DNA of 22,508 nt from a virus, in the IMG/VR virus record IMGVR_UViG_3300023278_000915, positions 1 to 22,508 of that record; one strand, given 5' to 3'. A program made the position numbers and the translations under genes. The notes beneath the pieces were generated by a model, which made no database searches, had not been told where the DNA came from, and worked only from the letters and a program-made list of their open reading frames with translations. How positions within the stretch are numbered: position 1 is the stretch's first letter; the number at the start of each line of letters is the position of its first letter. Of this stretch, positions 1 to 8,400 are shown one piece after another.

Positions 1-1
1 A

Positions 2-202
2 GATAAGGTGGCAAGAGTGTCAGATATAAGCGCTTCTTTAGAGAGTGGTAGAGTAAGTTTGCTAAAAGGGAAATGGAACGAAGAATTTTTAAATCAATTA
101 GTCCGTTTTCCTGCTGCAAAACACGACGATATGGTGGACTGCCTAGTTATGGCAATAAACAAAAATATGTGGAACAAAGCTAGTGTATTATATTTTGAGT
201 AG
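2..202 (+). CDS. Terminase large subunit, C-terminal end (partial)
   Basis: The left window edge cuts this gene; reading is open from base 2 to a TAG stop at 200-202. The 66 visible residues run DKVARVSDISASLESGRVSL, then KGKW, and later FPAAKHDDMVDCLVMAI. This is the usual end of the nuclease domain of phage terminase large subunits: a DK-R-------GRV strand followed by the KHDD-D acidic motif, whose aspartates help bind the catalytic metal. The enzyme drives DNA into the prohead and cuts it. The GTG at base 8 is an internal valine and not a start. A 65-base gap with promoter-like sequence follows, so the gene ends its transcription unit or sits just before a new one. The call is based on motifs seen in the sequence; the ATPase domain is outside the window. 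Confidence 0.82.
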   Translation, partial: DKVARVSDISASLESGRVSLLKGKWNEEFLNQLVRFPAAKHDDMVDCLVMAINKNMWNKASVLYFE

Positions 203-211
203 TTACTTTTA

Positions 212-250
212 AAAACTTCGCAGTTATACGGATTTTTTTTTATATTATTG
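212..250 (+). promoter_or_regulatory. Candidate phage promoter of the tail module
   Basis: The 11-base element AAAACTTCGCA (212-222) is followed after exactly 20 bases by TATTATTG (243-250), one base off the Bacteroidetes -7 box TAnnTTTG. The same 11 bases, the same 20-base gap and a perfect TATTTTTG box occur before the head module at 14351-14389. The repeat is seen directly in the sequence; promoter function is inferred. Confidence 0.5.
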
Positions 251-260
251 CGAAATAATA
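243..260 (+). other. Hairpin with GCGA tetraloop before the first tail-module gene
   Basis: TATTATT (243-249), GCGA (250-253) and AATAATA (254-260) form a perfect 7-bp stem capped by a GNRA-type loop, ending 7 bases before the ATG at 268. The stem is pure A-T and therefore weak. It overlaps the candidate -7 box, so it may be a DNA palindrome for a regulator rather than an RNA structure. Confidence 0.35.
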
Positions 261-267
261 AGTATAA

Positions 268-678
268 ATGAAAATAGAGGCAATAAATAAGAAGCACGCA
301 GGTTTTTTAAAGAACTATATTAAAGATATTCAAGAGATTATGTTTGAAGCAACTGAAAATGCTAATGTTGGCAAATTTTCAGAAATAAACAACCTTTTAT
401 CAAATGTCGTTAGGTATTCTAATAAATTTAAAGAATATACTAATAATCATAAAGAAATTAACGAGTGGTGCTATATGATTCCTAATTTAATGATGTATGC
501 TTCAACAGGGTTTTTAATTGGCATAAGAAGTGATGAAAATGGAGAAGATGTTGATAATGCGATTGATAAATTATTTGCAACAACCGTATCTATAACCTCA
601 GAGACAAATAAAATGCTTGACGAACTAGAGGCTTTAGGAGAATTAGAGTTAATGCTAACAAATTTAATAAAAAAATAA
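268..678 (+). CDS. Hypothetical phage protein, 136 aa
   Basis: I do not recognise this protein. It starts at the first ATG after the candidate promoter and ends in TAA, four bases before the next gene, so the two are probably co-transcribed. The sequence looks largely alpha-helical, with many Lys, Glu and Asn residues. A modestly hydrophobic stretch (about residues 67-85, MIPNLMMYASTGFLIGI) is too weak for a confident membrane segment. The C-terminal third (SITSETNKMLDELEALGELE) has heptad-like spacing and could form a coiled coil. It lies between the terminase and the tail assembly chaperone, so a role in tail or neck assembly is possible, but that is inferred from position only. Confidence 0.6.
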   Translation: MKIEAINKKHAGFLKNYIKDIQEIMFEATENANVGKFSEINNLLSNVVRYSNKFKEYTNNHKEINEWCYMIPNLMMYASTGFLIGIRSDENGEDVDNAIDKLFATTVSITSETNKMLDELEALGELELMLTNLIKK

Positions 679-682
679 AAAT

Positions 683-1393
683 ATGCTTATAATTGATGTG
701 ATTGATGGAGATTCTACTAAGACGATAAACATACCTACTGATTGGGAGGATATGACTCTTAATTATTGGTGCGGGATATTTAGAATAATAAATAAGTACA
801 AAAAGAAGCAAGAGTTTTCTGAAACAGTTGTTGAAAATGAAGAAAAAAACTCTTTAGCTGATTATACTAAAGATATGAAAGAGGCTAATCTAGATTTTTT
901 AGAAAAAAGAGATATAATCAATATGAATAGAGAGATATTTCAGTATGTAGCTCAGGTTAATGATGAGGATATTAAATCAGTAGATATGGAGGAAGCTACT
1001 AAGGTTTTAAATGCAATGGATGTTTTTAGAGATGAATATGTATCAAAAGGAGTAAACTCTTTTGAGTTTGAAGAAGATACTTATTATTTTCCAATGGACA
1101 ATTTATTAGACAATACTTTTGGAGATTATATAGAAGCAACTCAGTTAGAAATGAATATAGAGCAATTAACAAATGGTAATTATGATGTTTTACCTCAGCA
1201 AATGGCTATTCTTTGCAGGAAACTTGGAGAAGAATATGATGAAGAAAAAATAAAAGAAAGAACGCAATCTTTTAGAAGGCTTAAAATGGACACAGTATTA
1301 GAGTTCGCTTTTTTTTTGACCAATCAAAGTCAGAAATTAGCAAGCGCTTTAGCAATGTATTCGGAGGAGAAAGAAGAGGTGGAGGAAGTATAA
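683..1393 (+). CDS. Tail assembly chaperone, short (unshifted) form
   Basis: The 236-residue product is acidic and helical. It begins with a short beta-like segment and then IPTDWEDMTLNYW, resembling the IPxSWxEVT start seen in tail assembly chaperones of Bacteroidetes phages. Proteins of this type bind the tape measure protein and are made in two forms through a -1 ribosomal frameshift (the lambda G/GT arrangement). The sequence supports that pattern here: a run of nine T (1309-1317) lies near the 3' end, and the -1 frame stays open through it to 1623, although that frame has no useful start codon of its own. The C-terminus of the short form is a Glu-rich tail (EEKEEVEEV). The function is inferred from order, length and frameshift layout; the ORF itself is clear. 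Confidence 0.6.
   Translation: MLIIDVIDGDSTKTINIPTDWEDMTLNYWCGIFRIINKYKKKQEFSETVVENEEKNSLADYTKDMKEANLDFLEKRDIINMNREIFQYVAQVNDEDIKSVDMEEATKVLNAMDVFRDEYVSKGVNSFEFEEDTYYFPMDNLLDNTFGDYIEATQLEMNIEQLTNGNYDVLPQQMAILCRKLGEEYDEEKIKERTQSFRRLKMDTVLEFAFFLTNQSQKLASALAMYSEEKEEVEEV
1309..1317 (+). other. Candidate -1 frameshift slippery site (T9)
   Basis: Nine consecutive T lie inside GCTTTTTTTTTGAC. The zero frame reads GCT TTT TTT TTG; slipping back one base keeps TTT-TTT pairing and enters the open frame that ends at 1623. It is the longest homopolymer in the overlap of the two frames (1285-1390). Confidence 0.55.
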
Positions 1394-1623
1394 AAGGAAA
1401 GGTAGCTTCAGAAGGCTACTACAAAAAATATATAAAGCCTTTTGGGTGGCTTAATAGTCTGTTTGCTTTAGCAAAAGAAAAGGTTTTTACAATAAAGGGA
1501 ATGAACGAAATAGATAGTGTTAAAAATACAAACTTATATAAGATATTAACTTATTTAAGTTGGCAAAATGCAAAAGCAGATTATGAAGGTGCGGTGCAAG
1601 AAGCTATACACTCAGAAAAATAA
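1309..1623 (+). CDS. Tail assembly chaperone frameshift extension
   Basis: In the -1 frame relative to the preceding gene, reading is open from 1285 to TAA at 1621-1623. From the T9 run it encodes about 104 residues, including SEGYYKKYIKPFGWLNSLFA and ILTYLSWQNAKADYE. The pattern of a Trp/aromatic-rich helix pair ending in LSWQNAKADYE matches the second domain of chaperones of this type, whose members often end in a (F/L)(A/S)W-A--D-E motif. The only in-frame ATG (1501) would discard half the domain, so expression as a fusion with 683-1393 (about 313 residues) fits better than a separate gene. It ends 6 bases before the next ATG. The alternative is a homopolymer length error, which would make this one ordinary gene. 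Confidence 0.62.
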   Translation, partial: FFFDQSKSEISKRFSNVFGGERRGGGSIKGKVASEGYYKKYIKPFGWLNSLFALAKEKVFTIKGMNEIDSVKNTNLYKILTYLSWQNAKADYEGAVQEAIHSEK

Positions 1624-1629
1624 AATAAA

Positions 1630-3546
1630 ATGGCAATAAATAGATTAACTGATATAGTAGCTGCAATGAAAAGCAAATGGCCTTATGGAGATAAGGACTT
1701 TGCATATAACTTTGAGGTTAATGAAAAGCATAATACTCAATATCCTTATATGATGATTAATCCTCCTAACTCAGAAATGCCTGAGATATATGGGGGTTGG
1801 GAATCTTATGATTTTGAAATAAGCTTTTTTGATACATATAAAACAGCTTCTCAACAAGCAGTAACATTAGAGCAGAAATGGGATAATCTTCAGGACTTAT
1901 CCTTAGAGTGGTTTGACAATTTAATGATACACTACAACAATCCGGGAGGAGCAAATGTAGGTATTTACTTTTTAGAGGAAACGCTTGATTTTGAAAGAGT
2001 TAAAGAAGTAGCTAATGACAGGCTTGTTCAGATTAAAATGTTTTTTACATTGAGGTCGGTTACTAGATGTTTAATGGGTAATGTTCCAATGAATTATTAC
2101 CCTAATCAAATACCTAATCTTGCATTGTGGTTAAAAGCAGATAGTGGTGTTGAGTACGATATACCAACTAAAAGAGTAAGTGCTTGGAAAGACCAATCAG
2201 GAAATAACAATAATTCTTCTCAATCTACAGTATCAAATCAACCTTTAAGATATAATTATGATGGGTCTGCAGATAAAACTAGAATAAATTTTGACGGAAC
2301 AAATGATGAGATGGTTTCTGATTCTAATAGCCCAATAACTACTGATGTTACAATTTTTACAGTTGCTCAGTCAAAACCCGTAACTCCTGCTTTTACTAAT
2401 AAATATTCTACTCATCTTGAATCAGGTGGAGCTGTTGTGAGTTGTGGAAATCCTTCAGGAGGAGCAGGGGGTCAATTATTCTCCTTTACAGATGGAGCAG
2501 GGGTAGACCAACCGTTTAGTATTTCTTGTTGGGCAAATATAGACCCTACCCAACCTTGGAGGGGATTTATGGAAAAAAACGAAACAGGACAACAAGAATA
2601 TACATTAAAACCGGGATATAGTTCGGGATATATAGAATTTAGAGTTTATGATAATGCAACAGGAGGAAGTCTTATGGCTAGGGTTACCACTTTTGCTTCT
2701 GCTCAAAAGGGTAGTTGGCATCATTATGCAGGAACATATGATGGTAGTGGAACTGCTGCAGGCGTAAAAATATATATTGATGGAGTGGAAAGTCAAGACA
2801 CACAAGCGGTGATGGGAGTATATAACAATATGCAACTAACAACATCTAATCTTGATTTAGGAAATGGAAATTCAAACTCTTATTTTGGAGATATAGATGA
2901 GTGTAGTGTATACAACAAACAATTAAGTACCGTTGAAATTGTTGAGATGTTTAATTTAGGAAATCCTAATGATTTAACAACACTAACTAGTAGTTCGGCT
3001 AATCTTATTGGTTGGTGGAGAATGGGAGATGGGGCGATATATCCTACTATTCCTGATGATAGTACAAACTCTAATAATGCCACTATGGTAGGTCTGACTG
3101 CTGATAATATTAGAGAATATGCTCCTAATTCAGAGTCGTCTACTTATTTTAATTATGAATATAATAATGTTAGATTAAATTTAGGAAGTTCTTCTGAAAG
3201 GCTTTATTGTCAAGTAGCAGATGACACTCAAGGTTATGGAGAGTGGAACGCTAGAAATATATGGGACGGAGACACCTCAAAGTACCATATAGCCACTATG
3301 TCTATAGAGTCAGCAACAACTAAATTGAGACTTCAATATAACAATGCTACAAGTATGGAGGGAGTTATGGCTAACTACAATACAGCTCAAACATATAATC
3401 AAGCTTCTTTTAAAATAGGTAATGGAACACATTTAGGAGAATTGGATGGAAATATACAAGAAATAATAATATACAATAGGGTTTTGACATCATTAGAACA
3501 AGAATATGTAAGAAACTATTTAAATAATAAATACAAAATATACTAA
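1630..3546 (+). CDS. Tail-terminator-like protein fused to nested LamG domains
   Basis: The 638-residue product has three visible parts. Residues 1-145 resemble a small tail terminator/neck protein (YGGWESYDFEISFFDTYK, then LDFERVKEVANDRLVQIKM). From about 162 begins a concanavalin A-like (LamG) fold of the type seen in Bacteroidetes surface proteins: LALWLKADSGV, WKDQSGNNNN, FDGTND, TIFTVAQ. A second complete LamG-3-type domain then intervenes (about 252-500: FSISCWANID, WHHYAGTYDGSG, VKIYIDGV, GDIDECSVYNKQLS, GWWRMGDG). The ending typical of the first domain follows only at 596-638 (IGNGTHLGELDGNIQEIIIY through NNKYKIY). So one LamG appears inserted inside the other. LamG modules usually bind sugars, so a host-surface role is likely. 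The domain calls are from recognisable motifs; the terminator assignment is weaker. Confidence 0.7.
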   Translation: MAINRLTDIVAAMKSKWPYGDKDFAYNFEVNEKHNTQYPYMMINPPNSEMPEIYGGWESYDFEISFFDTYKTASQQAVTLEQKWDNLQDLSLEWFDNLMIHYNNPGGANVGIYFLEETLDFERVKEVANDRLVQIKMFFTLRSVTRCLMGNVPMNYYPNQIPNLALWLKADSGVEYDIPTKRVSAWKDQSGNNNNSSQSTVSNQPLRYNYDGSADKTRINFDGTNDEMVSDSNSPITTDVTIFTVAQSKPVTPAFTNKYSTHLESGGAVVSCGNPSGGAGGQLFSFTDGAGVDQPFSISCWANIDPTQPWRGFMEKNETGQQEYTLKPGYSSGYIEFRVYDNATGGSLMARVTTFASAQKGSWHHYAGTYDGSGTAAGVKIYIDGVESQDTQAVMGVYNNMQLTTSNLDLGNGNSNSYFGDIDECSVYNKQLSTVEIVEMFNLGNPNDLTTLTSSSANLIGWWRMGDGAIYPTIPDDSTNSNNATMVGLTADNIREYAPNSESSTYFNYEYNNVRLNLGSSSERLYCQVADDTQGYGEWNARNIWDGDTSKYHIATMSIESATTKLRLQYNNATSMEGVMANYNTAQTYNQASFKIGNGTHLGELDGNIQEIIIYNRVLTSLEQEYVRNYLNNKYKIY

Positions 3547-3548
3547 TT

Positions 3549-5414
3549 ATGCCAAGTTTAAATCGTACAGCTATATACTTTAGCTTAGCCCCTAGGACTT
3601 ATGCTTCCCAATCCACAAATGATGGAGGGATGGCTTATGATGTTTTTGGAAGCCAAACAGAGCAAATGCTATACTCTACAAATCAAGATATGAATGTTCA
3701 GGTGCAATGGGAAAACACAGGTTTACTTCAAGACCACGAAGGCACAGGCGGCAGCTACGAAAGAATTGAGGGAGACTTAGTCAATGTTTTATTTGATATA
3801 TATGAGCAGCCTTGTAATTATAATTCCTCTACATCTATTTCAAGTAATTGGGTTAAAATATGCACAATTAAAAAATCAAAAGATGTTCCTGTTAAATGGC
3901 AGGGATTTAAAACAGATGAAACTCCCTTACCCGGACATAGATTTACAGTAAACTTACAACCTATTTTAAGCAATATATTGTCTTATAGTTTAATTCCTCC
4001 CGGAATAGGAGCTTGGGGAGGTAGTGATGATGGTACTACAGGGAAACAAGATAATGGTATGAATGGTTCTCGTGGTGTTTTTGGAGGTATGAATGGTCAA
4101 TGGCAGATGAACACTGTTGTAAGCACACAACTATCTGCTATGGAGTTTAATTTTGAAGGGAATGGAACTTGTAGAAGGATATATGTAGGTGCTAGATTTG
4201 AATTATACGCTGCTGATGGTAGTTTAGAACTCTGTACTAGTCCTGCATCTAGAGCCACCTCTTCTTTTTGGACTTATAATGGCGCTCCTCAATTAGAAGA
4301 TAGATTTGCTGTAAGTGGGGGAGGTAAAAGAATGGAGATATCAAACAATGCTACCGCTTCTAGTATTTTTATGTCTGACTGTCCTAATGGTCAGGCAAGA
4401 ATAGGAGGGGTAACTACAGACCCTGATAAAATATATTTTAAAAAAGTTAGAGCTACTGATAGTTCTGACTATTTACAATGGTGGCAAAAATACACACCGT
4501 ATTCGGGTGGTACAGATATTTGTACTGATTTTGCATTAAGAGTTGATTATTCTGCAAATAAGGACTTTACATCTATGAGTACAGTATATTTAGTTGATTT
4601 TGCAGCAGGACAAAGACCTAATAGGTCAGGGACTAGCACATCTAATTATAAGTTTGCTAAAGGTCAATTTAGAACCTTTGCTCAGAATGTTAGTGTAGGA
4701 TATATTAATCAACATAATAATGGAACAGAATCAAGAGTTTGGGATGCAGGTCAATATGTCGCTAATCCTATTGACGCTACTAAACCATACTATAGAGTTT
4801 CAGTATTCACTAAAACCTCAGGAGGAAGTTTTAGAAATAGTGAGTATCGTTATTATTACTTAGACTCAAACATAGATAACACTAGTTGGTCAGATATTGA
4901 TGGGTTTAAAGGCGGTGTAAAATTTATGTGGCTAAACAGAAAAGGAGGTATTGACTCTTATACTGCTGAAAGAAATATATCTTCATCTGTAGATGTAGAG
5001 CAAGATACAATTACAAAACAAACTCCATACTCTAGGTTTTTATGGGATTATGATACTTTAGGAAGCCCTATGAGTAGTAGGGTTTTAGCAGATATGTATC
5101 CTCATAGAAGAGAGGTTTTAAATGTAAATGCAAATAATACATACTCTGTATTTACTGACCCTTTAAATGTTGCAGAAGCCAAGTGGTTAAAATCACTATT
5201 AACATCTCCTAATGTTTGGGTTGTAAAAGAAAACTCTCGTCAAGAATATATGGGAGATATTAACGATACAGAGAGAACTAGACCGGGAGAAGTGAGTTAT
5301 GTTCCAATATTAATAACAAATAGCTCCACTACCGTTCTAGATGAGTCGCAAGGACTATCTGCTATACAAATAGATTTTGTAGACTCTAACCCTATAAACA
5401 CTCAAGGAAACTAA
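3549..5414 (+). CDS. Tail structural protein (distal tail/baseplate type)
   Basis: The 621-residue product starts two bases after the previous stop. Its beginning (PSLNRTAIYFSLAPRTYASQ) and the segment WQGFKTDETPLPGHRFTVNL resemble conserved tail proteins of Bacteroidetes siphophages, though no specific function is established that I can name. The protein is rich in Ser, Thr, Gly, Asn and aromatic residues and looks mostly beta-stranded, with no signal peptide or membrane segment. The C-terminal 100 residues contain a compact domain (LNVAEAKWLKSLLTSPNVWV and later ERTRPGEVSYVPILITN). Its position between the terminator-like gene and the large hub-like gene suggests a distal-tail or baseplate component. 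Confidence 0.6.
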   Translation: MPSLNRTAIYFSLAPRTYASQSTNDGGMAYDVFGSQTEQMLYSTNQDMNVQVQWENTGLLQDHEGTGGSYERIEGDLVNVLFDIYEQPCNYNSSTSISSNWVKICTIKKSKDVPVKWQGFKTDETPLPGHRFTVNLQPILSNILSYSLIPPGIGAWGGSDDGTTGKQDNGMNGSRGVFGGMNGQWQMNTVVSTQLSAMEFNFEGNGTCRRIYVGARFELYAADGSLELCTSPASRATSSFWTYNGAPQLEDRFAVSGGGKRMEISNNATASSIFMSDCPNGQARIGGVTTDPDKIYFKKVRATDSSDYLQWWQKYTPYSGGTDICTDFALRVDYSANKDFTSMSTVYLVDFAAGQRPNRSGTSTSNYKFAKGQFRTFAQNVSVGYINQHNNGTESRVWDAGQYVANPIDATKPYYRVSVFTKTSGGSFRNSEYRYYYLDSNIDNTSWSDIDGFKGGVKFMWLNRKGGIDSYTAERNISSSVDVEQDTITKQTPYSRFLWDYDTLGSPMSSRVLADMYPHRREVLNVNANNTYSVFTDPLNVAEAKWLKSLLTSPNVWVVKENSRQEYMGDINDTERTRPGEVSYVPILITNSSTTVLDESQGLSAIQIDFVDSNPINTQGN

Positions 5415-5415
5415 T

Positions 5416-8400
5416 ATGGCTCAAAAAAATATAACTATAGATATTATAGATAAAGAGTATGATGATACTTATATACCATCAACTGCTCTTTATGATGAGA
5501 ATAATGTTGGTAATGGAGCTTTTAACAATCCACTTTCCGGTTCAAATATAGGGGAGGCAGGTTGCGGTACTTCAAACCCTGCAAAATACAATATAAGTGG
5601 AGCTAATGGTACTCCTATATCTAATAACCTTAAGCCGTGGTCTTATGACTCTAATCTTGCTCCGGGCGCAGGGTTTTGTGGTATTGTTTATAGAGATACT
5701 CCACTACCATATACATCAGGAGGTCAGCTTAAGTTTCCCGGAACTCCTCCGCCTTCTAACGCGGGAGTTGAATATGTAAAGGATTTTGATTTTACAGGAA
5801 ATCATAATGCAGCTAATAATAATGGGTGGATGAATGGTTCGGGATATCCTATGGCTAATTATTATCCCGGAGCAAGTCAATATGCTATGAATTATTTAGG
5901 AGCTAATGCTCCTGTAGGTAATAACCAAGCTTGGTATGGTGTGAATACTGTTTGTTATAACGGAGGTCTTGGAAGTTTTAATCCTACTTCAGCAGCCATA
6001 CCTGCTCTTACTAACACATATGCCGCTTATAATTATATGAAAGTAGGGGGTGGGTCACCTGACACTTGCGGAGCAGGAGGTAATATAAGTTATGCAGGTG
6101 TATGGCAAAGAATTACCGGCCTTACAGCAGGGGTTAATTATACCTTGAAAATAAAACTTGCAGGTGCAGATATTAACGGAACTAGTTATATAGCTATGGG
6201 AATAAATCCCGGAACTTATCAAGGAACTTATTATGAACCTTTAGGAGGGGCTAGTGCGACTATGTATGGAGGAGGCCCCGGAAGTATCTATGGTGGACAA
6301 AGCACCGTCCCAACATATTCAGGAAACCTTAGACAAGATATAACTACAGAACAAGTATTTACATTTAACTCTGTAGGAGGTAATGAAGTTTTTAATATAG
6401 ATGTAATGTCTGACAATACCTCAGGAAGCACTGCTTCAATAACTATTGACTATGTTAGTATACAAGAAACACCATCATCACAAATTGGAAATTGGAGTGG
6501 AGTTTACACTAAAGTTGATATTGGGGATGCTAACACAGGAAATCCTGCAGGTGTAGCAAAGGTAAGGGCGAATATAGATACAATAGATACTTCTGTAAAT
6601 GGAGATGCTATAATGATTGGTCAAAGTGCTATGCAGGGTGGAAATCTAACAGGAGCAGTAGGCTTAAATAATATGTTTCAACCTGTAATAATTGCTAGTA
6701 ACAATCCACTTTTAAGCCCAACACACCCTTTAAGCACAGGAATGAATACTTGGAGTCAGTTTACGCAATTAGCAGACTCTACAGGAGCTTTTAATGCTGA
6801 TGACAGGCTATTTGAAATGCAAGTTATAAATACAAGTGGTAATACTATTAAATTTGACAGTTTAGATATCAGGTATACGAGCTATACAACCCCTGTTACT
6901 TCTCAGACAATTAATTATGACAAGAGTGTTGTTGGTACTTTAGAGGTGTCAGAAAGTGAAGATTTTCCTTTAGACATATCATACACAATATCAGATGGAA
7001 AAAATTTAGAAAATAGATTTGGGGATTACTCTAAAAGTTTTGACTTACCTGCAACTGCAAACAACAATAAAGTTTTAAATAATATATGGAAGGCTAATGT
7101 AGACCAAAAAGATAAAAAAACATATGGTATAAAAGACTGCAGAATAAGTGTAGATGGCATTCCATTCTTTGAAGGAAGTATTCAAGTAAAAAAATCAACA
7201 CACGCAGGAAAAGCAAAGTCATATAGTTGTACTGTATATGGTGGTAATTTCAGTTGGATGTCTTTATTAAAAGATAAGGGTCTTTGCGAAACTTTTGATG
7301 AGGCAGATTCTTTTCCTTTTGACTATGCAAACATAGAAAACACTTGGACACAAACTCAAAGCACTACAGATATACAATACCCTTTAGTATCTTGGAAAGA
7401 TTTTAATATTGGTGGGCTGCAAAATTATATAAACACTTTTGATACAGATAAAGTTCCTGATTTTCAAGCTGCATTTTATGTTTATAACATACTTCAAAAG
7501 ATATTTAAAAATATAGGATATAAATTAGATTCTAATTTCTTTGAAACTGCTAACTTTAAAAGATTAATAACTACATTTCCATTTTTAAAGAATGACGCTA
7601 AAGACGACAGAGTTCATTATACTTGCACTCAGCAAAGACAGACAAATGATTGGCAACAGGTTCATTATAATGTAGGTTTAGGAACGCTTACAGGCTCTTG
7701 GAATACTTGTATATTGAATCACAATGTAAATGACCCGTCTCAGTCTTATGATAATAGTAATGGAGTATGGACTTGCCAAAAACAAGGAACTTATGATGTA
7801 ACGGCTGAAATGGGATTTGGTATATTTCTTTTGAGTGATGTAATGGCAGATTGTGGAGGGAACACAAGTACCACTTGTGATTGGGAGTACACTTCTGCTT
7901 CTCCTTCTGACGCTTGGTATTGGGCTTCAAGAGTTAAGGTAACTACAGCTTCAGGAGTTGTGTATGGAAATACACCTTCTACAGGTTGGGGAACTAATGT
8001 AATACACGAATTAGATTGGTATAGTGTTTATTGTTGGGATACAGCTACAGAAAAACTTACTTTACCCTCTTTTAGTGTTACTCTTGATGTGGGAGATACT
8101 ATTGAACTTCAAGGTCAATTTACAGGTCAAAACTTATTAGGTTGCGACCCTGATGTAAAAGCGTCTTTTGGTTTTGATGCAAGTACAGCTAGTTTAGGAA
8201 ATAGACAACCAAGAATGACTATAGCATTTAATGATTCAACTCCTAATATAGGTGGTGATGTTGTTAAAAATAATATTTTACCTTGTGGAACTAGTCAGGT
8301 AGATTTTATAAAAAGTATTTCTCATTTATTTAATTTGTATTTTACAACAGATGTCTCTTCAAAAACAGTATATGTTGAGCCTTTTAATGATTTTTATAAA

